Below the pieces are notes generated by a model. That model had not been told where the DNA came from, ran no database searches, and was given only the letters and a program-made list of their open reading frames with translations. Positions 12,101 to 23,999 of a stretch of 64,000 nucleotides of DNA are shown here, piece by piece (position 1 is the first letter of the stretch; each line of letters starts with the position of its first letter). The translations under genes and the position numbers were made by a program. The DNA is from Heligmosomoides polygyrus polygyrus (Eukaryota > Nematoda > Chromadorea > Rhabditida > Heligmosomidae), in assembly GCA_947396885.1 (NCBI GenBank), contig OX377202.1, positions 76,542,643 through 76,606,642 of the forward strand. Direction: 5' to 3'.

Positions 12101-15100
12101 CGAGACCTGGGGTGGAGTTGAGTTTAACATAAGAAGCTGCTCGCCTTCCTTCAGACTCAGACCAATAGCCCACAGGTGTGGAGGTTGTAGAGTATCTAGA
12201 GCCACCACTTTAGATAACACTGGCCTTGAAAGGGCATCGTCGAGCATAGCTCAGCGAAAGATTCGATGGTAATTAGAACCCCCAAAATCATGGTTACCCC
12301 GAGAAGATCGGAAACATGTCGTGTGCATCCACTAGGTGGCACCGTCCCAGCTACGGTTGCGCAGCAGTTTGTTTAGACTTCGCCGCTGGCCTTCGTACCC
12401 GAATCTGTGCCCTCCTACCAGCTCTTCATAGAACCTTGTTAATTCTCCAGTGGCAGTCATGCCTTAGTGGAAGGTGGAATCCTGCCTACGTTTAATATAC
12501 AGTTCTACATTTCCGAGGTTTGTTACATGTGCAAGGTACCCCAAGGGTTATGTTGCAACTAAAAGTTGTTACAGCTGCCGATAAGAGAGCAACAAAAACG
12601 ACTAGAAAGAGCAATATTTTGTTAACAGGATAATAATAAAGATTGCTCGCACCTTGTGATTATGATCGCACACAAGTCCACGGAGATTTCACCCTATGCA
12701 TGTGTGTATTAACTAATTTCGAGCGAGACAACTAGACCGGAAGTTCCTCCCAGATTTGTCGCTCAAAAATCGCCTACACGGAGCGGGATTCATACTAAGG
12801 GAGTTTAAGGGACAAATGCCTTGCTACCAAAACCCGGAAATTAGATCCTACACCGCCCATCGTCGGTTTCACTGAATGTTCCGGAACACAGTCGTACTGG
12901 AATGTGAATTAGTTGCCTCCAAACTGTTCTGATGTACGCGGCTTCAGAATTCCTCTTATGACATGATGCTGGTAGTTCGCTGCATTATATAATTTTGACG
13001 CTGCTGTCGATAAAAACCAAGCATGACCTCCTACTCCAAAAATTCTAGCCCAAACCATTACTGAATTTGGCAGGAGTGCTCCGGGCAGCTTCACTTTCTG
13101 CTGCCTTCTGTTCTTTTCTGAGGATAGGGCGCAGTTGTAGCTGTTGCAAGTACATACCACCGACGGCAAGCAAATACTTTCTCGTCAGTGAACATCATCC
13201 TGCGAAGGCGCACACCTGGGGTCAGACGAAGCATCTTCCACGATCTTTGAAGTCTACTTTCCTTTTAATTTTCGATGAGGAGGTGGATTCGACTGATCTT
13301 GTAACTACGCGCAGTCTGCTTGCTCCTCATGATTCTAGAAACGCTGTTCTTGCTCTCGCTGAGTTTCTTTGCTGTTCTTCGTACGCAGCGCTTTCAGTTT
13401 TGATCATTTATTTTCCAAATCTTGTTAGTACTTCCCAGCGTGACTGCGGTGGATATACGACGGTTGCGCGGACTGTGAGAAGCTCCCATTATCTTTTGGA
13501 AACGTTTCGCAGCTCTGGTGACGCTCATTTGTGGCCGTGCAGGAGTACTTTTCTTTGTCCGAGTTTTTCATGCCTCTTTTGTACAACTCCAATATGATAG
13601 CGCCTGTTTAATACCAATTAAATTCTTTTGGTCAATATTGATCACTGCGTACACACTGCAAACTCTTCATCCCTCTAAGCATTGATTCCATTAAGGTCAT
13701 TTCGATATAAAAACTTTGAGAAAGTATAAGTGTTATCTTTCTAATTCATACTAAGCCTAACTACTTTGACTTGTCCAAACGAGTTGTTAGAGGGCAAATG
13801 AGAGCATTTCATAAAAGTGTTGCACAAAATGGAGAGATGGCAAGAATCAGTCGAGTTGTAGTGTGGTTTGTATGAAATTATTTAATTTTTTTCGCTCCAA
13901 TCTCGAGCAACATTCGGATATAGCATGCCTTCCTTCCTTGTTGTATAGCAAATCGTAGAGTGGTCATGTTTTTCGCTTGTTGACTTTGTTGTTTTTTATC
14001 GGCCTAAATAAAATAGTAAATAGTGAATGTCTGTGTAAAATTCAGTCGTTACCTTCCCGATGTGAAATTCAGCATTGCAGGGTCTCGGAAATGTCCGTTC
14101 TGTCGACACGTTTCAAAGAGTCCGGCTATGCTCGAGAAGCACATCGCCAGACATGTGCCGGAGCGAAAAGAAAAGTCGGTCGAGAGTCATAACTGCGACC
14201 AGTGCATGTACAGGTTTGTTAATGCCCACCTTGTCTAGTAAAGAAAGGAAGCAGCTTTCTGCCAGTGGTGACAAAACGTCGGTGGCGCGTCTCATATAAA
14301 TTTTCGGCCCAAAATATCGCGATCCTCTTCATTCAGTTATTGAACAACTTGACACAAATCTACGGTCAACCTTGAAAAGGTTTTGAGATTAGCATAGTTC
14401 CTAGTGAACATATGCTGGTGAAATGAAGACGAACCTATTTTTCAAAAACTTAAAAATCTAGTTTTTAACCGAACCTACCCACCAAATGTTACCTCAATCC
14501 TGCGAAGTTTGATTACCATTGTTTGAAACCGTGAGCTGTGGCAGGAAATCGTCGTTCGTACGGCACGGTAATATTTGGTGGGGTGGCACAATTTTACATG
14601 GACCTTTTCAGGCTTGAAGAACGCGTCCTCGAAAAGTTAGCCGGTAAATCGGTGCATCAACTTCGTACGAGTAGATCTAATTAATCACGAAACAGGCCAG
14701 ATTTGTCCAAAGTTTGAAAGCGCTAGGAAACCATCAGGACAATACACAACCACTGGCTTGAGAAGTTGGAATATAATCACTTGTACATTTGTAACGTTAC
14801 AGATGTAAAAACGAAATAAAGCGGTGGTTGAGGAAAGACATAAACACGAGTTCAGCACTATCCGTTTGATTTCATGCCTACATACAGTAGCCTCTGCAGC
14901 TCACCAACATTACTTGAAGTAGATAACTGCTCCAACATTGAAGCAGATATCCGCTGTACCAAACTTCATTCTTCTTCACCACTGCGTCTTGCCTTAAGAG
15001 CACCACAAGCAGATAAGGTCTCCGGGTTCGATCAGGTTTGGCTCAACTGCCATATTCCACGTTTTTCATTAGCCGCGCGTTCGCATTAGATTTGCTGAAG

Positions 15101-18100
15101 TTGTTTTATCCGCCATCTCCAGTCACCGGTCGTCGTCCCGTTCACTGTCGATTTGCTCGACCGGGCTCCAGTAACCTCTCCATTCGTCCCTATCCAAGAG
15201 TTGCGCGTATTGTGCCAAAGTAGCCCAGCCGGTCTTCCACGTTCGTAATACACAAGAAGAGTCTTGCCAAAATGTTTCCACGAGTTTTATGGTCGAAACG
15301 ATGCGTTGGTTGGTGTCCTGGTATTCGCTTGATGTCCCGAATCCAGTCTCCTACGAATATTGCCCAGTGATACGCATAACTTGGTCGATTCTCCGATTTA
15401 TCGACTTCTTATTCAAGCGACGGCGTCTGCAATCCTAAAACGCCGACAAAAAGTGGAACTCCAGAAATTTAAACTGACCTAAGCATCGTCCTCCAGAGTC
15501 CTCATTGTGCAAACTCGTAGTGTCTTTGTCTTGCTTCGTTAGGCCCCAAAATTCCGAGGTGCACATTATTGCAGGAGTCGAATAGGTAATCGCGAAGGAG
15601 GTTCTTCATCGTCTTTTCAACACTTCTTGACCGCTCTTGAGAGCTGCCTACGCCGTAAATTTTATATGGCTTTACTATGTATGTGGCTGGCTATATCGAC
15701 TGGTAGCCTACATGAACACAGCTGATGAATTTCGTGCTCATTAGACCGAAAGGAAATGGATCACAGAAACCGTTCTGTTCCTCTTGAGCATCGCTTTCGG
15801 CTGTAGCCCAGTATTTCCTTGCATGCGAAGTCGGTCAGAGTCCTCACAGCTTGACCAGTGCTCATTGATGTGGGCGTTAGGAATATAGTCGTTTGTGCTA
15901 CGCATCCCCATTGTTTAGAGAGTTTTCTCTCAAAAAAGCAAGCATCGTCCGTTTATCCCCCCGCTGTCTGATAGTTCCTGAAACGTCGACCGGAAGTGGT
16001 GGCAAACGAACAGTGACGTCACTTGGAGTCGTGTACGGTACCTGGACCGCCGGCGTCACGCATAGTTAGCCGAGGCGCATGGGCGCGTAGACGAACATGA
16101 AGGCACCGGCGGCGCTCCGTTACAGTACTCGGTCGGTCGCGATCAATCACTCCGAACGCGACCCCGTTTTCGCGTGTTTGGCTGAAATCTGGTTCCTCGC
16201 GAATTAAGGCGCGCATAGCATAGCGGGTGTAATAGTTGCCTTCGCCGTAGAAACAATGCGCCGCGCATTGTTTCTGGTTCCTTCCCGCTCCATGAAGCAG
16301 TTGCCAACAACAGCGTCGCCGGCGACTGCCGCGAAAGCGCACTGTCAAAGGCTGGGTACAGCATGGGTATTGTCCCGATGTGCCGTCGCAAACTGCCTCC
16401 CTTACCTTAGACGATGAGGTTTTTCATTTGCCCAGATCTTCCTTTCGACGTCCTCTGCTGACTGGGATGCGCCACACACTCTACTTCTACAGCGTATTGT
16501 ACAAGCGCTCTAAACGCGTATTGCGGCGTGACATGCGAGGGTCAGCCAATTGGCAGCCAATAGTGTAATCTTCACTGACTTTTCTAGTACTAAAATCACA
16601 GTACGCGGCAGATAGATTGCTTTGTTGGCCTTCCAGCAGAACCTAAAATCGATTTGACTTGCACGTGAGACTCGCTTCTTTCGCACAGCTCTGCTTATCG
16701 GAACACAGTGTTGTGCTGAAATCAAATGACAAGAATGTAAGAGTGGTGCTAATCAAATCCATCGAGATGCGCCGTGTCTTCCGGTTATCTCAGCTCTTCC
16801 CAATGGTTGTTTCACGCCATATTGTTGAAAGGATGTCTTAGTCATACTTACAACCAGGTTTTTCATTCACTAAAACATTTCTGCACTGATGATCATTAAC
16901 GGTTTTGATGGTGTTTCAATCTAGATACTTAGAGATATAGAAGACTCTTCTGGATAGCGGTTAAATGAATCAGTTCAGGGCTATGTACCGAAAAGCCTGG
17001 AATGCTCTAAAAATTCCAACACTGCTTCTCTTCAAGTCATCAGGTTCACAGCAGATAAGACCGGGTGGGCACTAGCGCGTTGCTCGCGTTTATTTCGAGC
17101 AACCCAACTAAATGAGCATCGTTCATGGTCCTCTTAGCTCATATATAGGATAAAGCATAAAGGACGGTATTGCTTGATCTCCTTTAGGATGCGCCATGCT
17201 TTTTGCTTATACGGGATGTCGTGGCGGTGACTTGAATCCGTATTTGTCTTACACAATGGCTTGCGGTGGCCAGCCGTTGAACAAGTTATCGTTTTTTCAT
17301 TCCCAGCCAAGTCTGGTACCAATTAAGCGACCGGGAGGGGTGGAAGGCTTGATTGGGGTAGGCTAAAAATCCGAACCACAAACCTGACATCGAAGGGCAT
17401 TCATGGACAGCTAACACAAATAATGTGAATGAGTAAAATGACATTTACGCGCCATTCGAACTTATTTTGAAACCTAGTATATTGTGTGTTTATCCATGGG
17501 TGAAGAATCATCATCATCACCATCATTTTCAGAAGCGTTTGTCCCGCTTGGTGGCGGGGTCCGCTCTTCTGGTTTGGTGACGCCATTTCTCCCAATCAAA
17601 TGCTTGATCAGGATGCACACCAGCTATCTTTAAGTCCAAGCGCAACGTATCTAGCCAACGTTGCTTCGGGCGTCCTCTGGGCCGTTTTCCAGGGACTTCA
17701 AGGTTCAGGCCAATCTCAGAGACGGTGTCGTCGTTAGCGCAAAGCACGTGGCCATACCATCGTAGACGAGCTTCACGCAACTGGTCGGCTATCGCGGCGA
17801 CACCAAACCTTTCTCGTATGGTGTCGCTGCAATGATGATGGTGATGATGATGATGATCTGAGATACTCAAAACATCAGGGTGAAAGCTGGTGGTCAGCGT
17901 TAATCTACCTTTCAGGGGAATGCGTCACACATTGCGCTCCTAAGAGATACCGTGGAGGCAACTTGGAGACCTGCAATGTGAATGTATACTAATACCGACA
18001 GACAATTGCAGTGTTCTATTGTTTCCAGACAGCCTGGTACTATGCTTTCGATTTCGATAGATGGAGGTGTTGCGTGACCTGCGCAGAAAGAAAAGAACCT

Positions 18101-20362
18101 TAACCTTGCATGCGGTGCAGGCGAGAGTCGGTACCTCCTTTGACGGCGCTATCCGCGCTCATAATATTTCACAAACAGTTTTTTAGTTTTCACACTCACG
18201 GACAAATAATTGCCTCACAACACAAATCGGAAAGTTTTGCCGTAACTTGGAAACCAATGGTTAACTTGGAATTAAATAACTCCCAAGTTCTCCCTTCTTG
18301 AAACATTGGCATTATAGTTGTTACTGTATGTGAATTATTGTACCACACGAGGTTTTTACGTGGACGAAGATATCCAGCAGAGACTGACGTTTCGACGTTC
18401 CGTCGCCTTCAGAGGCCTAAACATGGTGTAAAGGATTAAATTTGCGCTTTACCGGACCAAGCGCCTCAACTACTCTAGCATTTTCGACCTACACATGTCT
18501 ACATCCACTCTGAGGAGACCAGATGAGAAAGAAGAAAAAGAACTCACCTAGTCCATCGTTAAGGGCATATGTTTCTTTTGCGTTATTAGCATTAGGGGTG
18601 AATGAACACTGGGCAGATATCACCCACTAGTCATTCTACAGTTCACAGTAAGGCACAAACTGCAAGAAGTCACTTGCTGCCGCTGAAGACTCATTTCTGT
18701 TGTTCATTACTGGATTTCTCGTGAAAATCCAGAATGCTTATAGAGCGTTTCGTGCTGTGATAGTCCTCAATTGCAATCAATACTGTACATTTCACCTCAT
18801 GGTCGTTCCCGTATGCATCAACCTTATGTTTGCCAAGTGGGTTGGAGCTGGCAGTCTGCTTTATGGGTAGGGTACTGAAGGGTATTGAAGACGACGGAAC
18901 GTCGAAACATCAGGTCCTGCTGGATAAATCCGTCCACCTAAAAACCTCGTGTGACGCAATATATCACTAATTAGAAGTTAACCTTCTTATGACATCCTTA
19001 TCAATAAGACGAGGTCCTTCAGATTAAGGAAAAGCATCTTAAATCCTTTCTTAAATCTAGATTAAAATATGCAAAAAACCCTTAGACTTCTCTTTCGCAA
19101 AGTACATATAGCCCATGTTTGACTTTCGAGGAATCTTGGTGCCTTTGACGTAATTTTGGACCAAAATTACCTCTATGGCTTGAGCAAGATTGGAGCAGGT
19201 CCACACCAAGCATACATTTTAGAGTTATTCTTTCTAGATGTTTCACAGTGCGCCCACTTCTACCTTTGTTGGACAAGTAGTCGACGAATGTATTCGTTTG
19301 TCAACTGCTTAGATGCTCTGAACTAGGTGACAGTGCGAACCATCACATGAAAAGTAAACCGGAATAAAGACGTGAAGGGGTCTTGACAATGCTCTCTCGA
19401 CGTGCATCGAAAATAGCGTATAGGCAACAGTAATATTCCGTAGGAAATGTTCATGCTCGTGGTAACGTTTTCCATCTCCTGTAAGAATAAGGTAACTCAA
19501 ACTTTATTTTTATCAGTACCATAGTGCTCTTGCAATCCTCCAAAGTGTCATCTGAACGGTAGCACCTGTCATCTGTTTCTAGATGGTAGCCTTACTCACG
19601 GAACGAGAAGGGAAAAGCTATTGTCTGCATTTGTACATAGTGATGAGCTATATAGCGCAGTCGGTGAAGGTGCCGACTGTTGCGTGCACCCGATATCAGG
19701 CTCCGGCCCATGCCAACCAAGCCTTCCATCCTCCCGGGGTAGGTGAATTGGTACCGGACTTGTCTGGGAAGCACAAAGCGCTGATTTGTTTATCGCCTGG
19801 CCACCGAAAGTCATTGTATGGCCAAATACGCACTCAGATAACCTTCACGACATTCTGTAGAAGTAGAATGCGTAGGGCATTCCAAAGGGTTTGAGTAACG
19901 CCGTCCTTTTTCCCAGCATTTACACCATAGAAACGGATGAGCAATAGCGACATCGATAGCGATACATGCACTATCGCCTCTGGACGATGTCAACGACCTA
20001 AAAGAAGACTCTGTCGCCGCCACATTTGTCGGGTTCACTTTGCGTGCTTCCGAAGCTGCTGTTTCTGTCTTATACTCGCTTTGCTGTTACATACATCAGA
20101 ACGCCTAATATTCGTTGTGAACTGAGCTACTGATTTCAGAGGCAAGACGGAGGCGTTGCTGGGACGCCACAAGCAGTTTGCTCACTCGACCAACGTGTTC
20201 CCGAGACGGATGGTCTGCTCACTGTGCCAGTTCTCCTCGACCTCGCAGCACTCCCTCATCCTGCACATCGCCTCTGCTCACTCCCCATCCGAATCCAAAC
20301 CCATCGAAGAGACTGCACTGCAACCGCCGATTCCTAAGCAGATACCCATCGCCGATGTTTAG
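6197..20362 (+). CDS. BTB/POZ-C2H2 zinc-finger protein, 9 exons, 416 aa
   Basis: Exons rebuilt from splice signals with consistent phase: 6197-6296, 6354-6559, 6630-6762, 6817-6952, 9630-9712, 9984-10116, 10176-10279, 14081-14213, 20140-20362 (stop TAG). They total 1251 nt. Residues ~12-125 resemble a BTB/POZ domain (core LAHRLVLSSASPRFRNLL), a dimerisation module. A Pro/Ser/Thr-rich linker follows to ~219. Five C2H2 fingers come next: C237/C240/H253/H258, C265/C270/H283/H288, C303/C306/H319/H323, C337/C340/H353/H358 (split by the last intron) and C369/C372/H385/H390. Family knowledge suggests a nuclear DNA-binding regulator; the target is unknown. The three large introns (2.7, 3.8 and 5.9 kb) are full of transposon debris, whereas the other introns are 54-271 bp. 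An extra upstream or skipped exon cannot be excluded. I cannot name the orthologue. Confidence 0.85.
7680..8420 (-). pseudogene. mariner transposase relic (copy 1), 5'-truncated
   Basis: The terminal repeat at 7680 reads GTGGGCCAAAAGTAATGGGA a few bases in, next to TA. Reading leftward on the - strand, 8126-7917 encodes the end of a mariner transposase: LLFDNAA holds a catalytic Asp, and PPYSPDIS followed by YDYYYF holds the third Asp at the DD34D spacing. Stops follow, and upstream coding is scrambled by frameshifts. The second terminal repeat was not found near 8420. It lies in the large fourth intron of the BTB gene. A second fragment of the same family is at 30871-31105. Confidence 0.8.
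8535..8544. repeat. poly-C tract (10 C)
   Basis: Run of 10 cytosines inside the fourth intron of the BTB gene. Confidence 0.9.
8868..9065 (+). mobile_element. tRNA-derived SINE, copy B (diverged)
   Basis: Shares 'gtgcagtcagaggaggtgca' and 'aaccaagccttccacccc' with the other SINE copies, but the box B region is eroded and the 3' third is poorly conserved. It lies in the fourth intron of the BTB gene. Confidence 0.6.
9180..9290 (+). repeat. tRNA-like repeat with box B (second SINE-like family)
   Basis: Contains a perfect T-arm-like stem-loop, GCGGG TTCGAAT CCCGC, followed by CTGGCCCT, and a less clear box A-like stretch about 45 bases upstream. The 5' acceptor strand that a functional tRNA would need is not present, so I call a tRNA-derived repeat, not a tRNA gene. 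The - strand translation gives the RARRDSNPQP-type peptide often produced by such repeats. Confidence 0.45.
10280..12899. other. BTB gene intron 7, first part: nothing recognisable
   Basis: Intron sequence with only short chance open frames. A 15-base direct repeat (attcctggatccNNN) occurs near 11170-11205. No exon with conserved C2H2 spacing was seen between the fingers encoded at 10176-10279 and 14081-14213, and the phases join directly. Confidence 0.4.
12900..13340 (-). pseudogene. Tc1/mariner-type transposase relic
   Basis: The - strand encodes MMFTDEKVF (catalytic Asp context) and, after frame changes, PNSVMVWARIFGVGGHAWF and a segment ending GILKPRTSEQFG. These match the order of blocks in Tc1-like transposases. 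Upstream, SKQTARSYKISRIHLLIEN resembles the linker after the helix-turn-helix region. Stops and frameshifts break it, and no terminal repeats were found. It lies in intron 7 of the BTB gene. Confidence 0.65.
15128..15665 (-). mobile_element. old 5'-truncated RTE LINE fragment
   Basis: Aligns block by block, in the same orientation, with the 3' part of the nearly intact RTE at 25995-29423. Shared words include 'gtcgtcccgtt', 'ctctccattcgtccct', 'gttggtgtcctgg' and 'ggagtcgaatagg'. Many indels and substitutions make it non-coding. It lies in intron 8 of the BTB gene, so the family has been active on at least two time scales. Confidence 0.75.
17134..17395 (-). mobile_element. tRNA-derived SINE, copy C
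   Basis: Reverse-strand copy with the common body ('gacttggctgggaatg' region, 'caagccattgtgtaag', 'cccgtataagc') and the 3' part ending in a (TTTATC)-like tail. The tRNA-like head is eroded. Intron 8 of the BTB gene. Confidence 0.65.
17505..17860 (-). pseudogene. BovB-type LINE, 3' end only
   Basis: From about 17828 down to 17529 the - strand encodes the C-terminal tail of a BovB/RTE-type reverse transcriptase protein: ADQLREARLRWYGHVL, then GKRPRGRPKQRW, then DPATKRDKRF. The same blocks occur at 49360-49623. It is 5'-truncated. Its 3' tail is GAT repeats, and its 5' junction carries the reverse complement of the same microsatellite. Confidence 0.75.
18332..18962. mobile_element. inverted-repeat DNA element (~630 bp)
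   Basis: Arms 18332-18412 and 18876-18962 are imperfect reverse complements sharing 'cacacgaggttttta', 'tggacg', 'atccagcag' and 'tttcgacgttccgtcg'. The inner 460 bp have no coding signal. A single arm of a related element is at about 35680-35765. Superfamily unassigned. Confidence 0.6.
19645..19905 (+). mobile_element. tRNA-derived SINE, copy D
   Basis: Box A-like TATAGCGCAGTCGG, the body word 'ccaaccaagccttcc', and the 3' part 'tagaagtagaatgcg' are all present. It lies 0.2 kb before the last exon of the BTB gene. Confidence 0.7.
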
Positions 20363-21746
20363 GTGGTCGGACTGGGTCTCGCCTGCCCTACAGCTTTCTG
20401 CATAGTGGAAAGTAGTATTCTCTGTAGTAATCTAACTATGCTACGTCTTGTCTTCAAACCAAATACATAGAGCTTCACATCTTCCCATCATCAGTTATAA
20501 TTATCGTGCTGTGGACGGCCATATTGCCTTGTTCTGTAAAGTACGTCATTCACCACGGTGGAACTGGTTCTTAGGGCCATAATGCTACTCAGTTAACCCC
20601 TCGTAAGTATAATATAACTCCCGATGTGTCTTATAAAGTGAGCATTATACCGCACCAGTTTGCCACACCAGTGCGTTATTGAAGCCAAATTCTGGGGAAT
20701 TCGCCTATCATCCCGACATTTTGATGCTCAAATACCAGGAACACATTTGTTGCCCTCCGTCTCCACAAGCCTTGTCACTGTGCCTCTTCGGATTGTCTCT
20801 TTCGCTCTTGCTCTACGGCTTTAGCTCTACCAATGGCCTTCGTTTTTTCAATCCTTTGTCCTTCTTCATTCACTTTTCTCGTATGTGATCGTTGACTGAT
20901 TATGTTGAAAATAAATCGAAGAGATCCGCGCAAGCGCGCACGCACACATAAACGATTTCCAAGATGGCTTCGGTATTCAGCGGTATGCGGTAAATTTTGC
21001 TCGGTGAATTTTTACCGAATTCTTTTTAACAGAAAATTTTTGCCGTAACTCCCGTAAATTCGTTAAATCTAATGCTCCTAAGCTGTAGTGAACTTGACGG
21101 TAGTTTTGAACGTAAAAAAAAACCGGATCCCCTATCTCCACCTACATGACGACTATATGACTGACGACTATATGACTACTGACGAGAACGGTCATTGAGA
21201 CTCCAAAAACCAAACAGCAACAGCAATACTTCTAGAATAACGAATTCTACTAGGCCTACTTCGTCTAGCGTGTGGGAGGAAGTCGTCGAGCTTCTGAGGA
21301 GATCCGATGTGCGAAGTACCATTGCAGGACTGAACGTTTTCATGGATCATGACAAACCTTTCTGCTGGATTGTTCTGCACTGCCATTAATCATCAGGAAA
21401 GAGCCGGATGCTTTAATGAAGAATTCCGTTCAAGCAGTCAACACAGCAAATTTTTTTTGGTGCAGATCGTCTATGGAGGATATTTGCTAAGTCCACAGAC
21501 AAAGCGTTCTTCTTGTTGCACAACGTCCTATTCGTACAGCAGACGACAACAGAGAATCAGACAGATAGCCACAGACACCGTCGACCGAATTTCCAATCAA
21601 TAGAATTCTGCTGTTCTGAGTACGCTTGTCTTCGCCTTCCAAGTAACTCTTACTTGTTAAGCTCTTTCTCCTCTATCTCTCAAAGGAAATGCTTGAGAAA
21701 GGAACCCACGTATTTGAAAGCGCGTCTCTCATCCCACACTATCTTG
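20363..21746. other. 3' flank of the BTB gene; no gene seen
   Basis: No clear coding sequence. An A/T-rich stretch at 20985-21080 carries TTAACAG/TTAAAT words like those in the ends of the hAT-like element at 22374-30870 and may be a solo fragment of it. A polyadenylation site was not assigned. Confidence 0.35.
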
Positions 21747-21930
21747 TACACATTGGATCCGATCGAAAATCTTCGGATAACTGAATGATTCGGATAAGGG
21801 CGATTTTGACGCCCTCGGATTTTTGGATGATTCGGATAGCGACAATTTCGCGGACACCGGATTTTTGGATGATTCGGATCGGGTTATCCGAGTCGGATAT
21901 CCGAAAATGATCCGTTCGGATCCAATGTAT
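21747..21930. mobile_element. MULE-like MITE, copy 1, 9-bp target duplication
   Basis: Ends are inverted (TACACATTGGATCCGA and TCGGATCCAATGTAT) and the element is flanked by the identical 9-mer ACTATCTTG at 21738-21746 and 21931-21939. A segment containing 'ggatttttggatgattcgg' is duplicated inside. A 9-bp duplication suggests the Mutator superfamily (inference). A second copy is at 54530-54669. Confidence 0.75.
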
Positions 21931-22880
21931 ACTATCTTGCCTTTACCCCTCCTAACTCCTCCAAATAGAACTCTCCAATGTTTGTCACTTTTTAACGGCC
22001 TTCCTGTAATTGCCCGCTCTCATTTTTATTTTGAAGCATCTGTACCAGAGAGTGTAGCAAAATTGCTAGTAGTCCGCATTCCGAATGTGGTTTGGGTTTC
22101 TTGATTTGTCCCCGTCCGCATTTTGGACTGCTAAATGGATTTATGGTAAAATCGCAAAACGGCCGAAAAACGCCACATAGGAATGTGGGAAATTTCTTGC
22201 CAAAGCAAGTCCCGCTTTTTCATGATTATTCATTTCCGAAGAACTTTTTCTTTAAAACGTTATGCAATAGATTGCAAGTAAGGAACTGGTATTTGAACTA
22301 ACCTAAAATAAAGGGCGAAAAGTAGTCATCGGCTTCTTCCCTTTTACTTGACTTCAGATGCTATCATGCACAACAGGGGTGCACACAAAATTCTGTGCGT
22401 TAATTTCTTTAACGAAATTTTTAACGGAAATTTTCGTTAAATTTCCGGTAAATCGTTAAATTTCGTCAAAAAGTACAATTAGCTGCCAACCGTTGTTTCA
22501 AGTGGAAAAACGTCGAGGAAAACCTTATAGTTTCAACTTAGATAAGTTAACAGCCAAAATTCAAGGAATGGAGTGTAGCACTGCAGTGTAAAATAAACAA
22601 TCCATCATCATTAAACACAGAAAAATAAATAAGCTTTCAGCAACAAATTATCTACAGGGTGTGAAATAAGGGAGGTATGGAATTAGCATCCAAGATGATC
22701 ACCGACAAGGCATCTTAAAACGTGCGATCAGGCCAAACCCGGAGTTCCCTTTTCCTTAGTTCTTTGCGAAACCGTTTTGAGTGATTGCTCTACGAGCATA
22801 TGCAATCTCGATGCGGGCATCTACCCATTAATTACGGAAGGATTCAGTAAGGATACAATTAAAAGCCTCTCAGTGGGATG

Positions 22881-22915
<35 letters not shown>

Positions 22916-23999
22916 TTGCACTCATAGGTGCGCATAAAACATGATCAACCAAATTCAAAAACAGATCCAGTACTGACAAAAAAAATTGCAGGCAAATAAC
23001 AAAACTAAACTTTCAAAAAAAGGGACAAAGGAGGAAACAAATCAGAAAGGAAGAAACAATCAAATCAAACTCGATACTACAGTAGAGAAGTGAAAAACTA
23101 AAAGCTGTTCTGATATCCCTGTTCTGAAGCAGTAAAAAAACCGCTTGTCCTTTCCCTTGCAATGATTTCATTTTACACTCGAAAATCATGAAATCTGTAG
23201 TAAAGAGAGACGGTGTGATTACGAAGTAACCACTGGAATTTACATTACAAGGCATTGCTCACCCCCAAAATTAGCTATGTCAAAGCAGATATCGTCGGTT
23301 GGCAAGTTAGGTAATGTAATACATAGAATTTCACACCCAGAATGGAATGAGACGGTTTTGTATAAACCGGCCCAGCTATAGCGTGGTTCTTTATACTCAA
23401 ACCACTCTCGAGCAACATACAAGGCTGGTCAGCACCTAAGCTTCAGGTTGTAACCTTACGTACTTAGGCGAGGCAACGCTTCTTTCAGTGACAGCCAATC
23501 TCGCTTCTATAGCCGCAACTGGATGACGTAAAAACCGAAATAGTCTATAGAGTGGCAACATTTTTCAAAAATATAATAACTGAAATCTGACCTCTCTTGC
23601 CAACCAACTAACTCCACTGGAAAACAAAGTCTAGGGCCACGTGTTGTGATAAAAGGTGATCGTCCAAATTTTGATCTAATGGCATTGTATAGGAGCAAAA
23701 CGTTGACATTGCAGTAGTGTTTAAAAGGGTATACACTCTTTAGTTTCATGAAAGCAAAGCAAGGTGAAAGGAATATTATCATCTAGAATCATATCATAGC
23801 AGCATTCAACACAAACATCATAGTCACAGACTTATATCTAGATCTCTCATAATCCAAGGTGCTGCGTGGCTATCCACATTGACGGCTCTGCTTAAACATA
23901 TCTTCTTCACATATCCTTCGTTCGACTTCTAAGCAGAATTCGATGCACGGCGTGACCCATTTAAGTACCAGCAAAATTGATTTAGCTGGTATCGTTTGA

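Noticed and set aside
13067..13597. A 176-residue + strand open frame
   Set aside because: It overlaps Tc1-like transposase blocks readable on the - strand and has no motif of its own.
17529..17870. An open frame beginning with eight histidines, like a tagged or metal-binding protein
   Set aside because: The His run is translation of an ATC/ATG microsatellite at the LINE junction; the rest is the LINE C-terminus.
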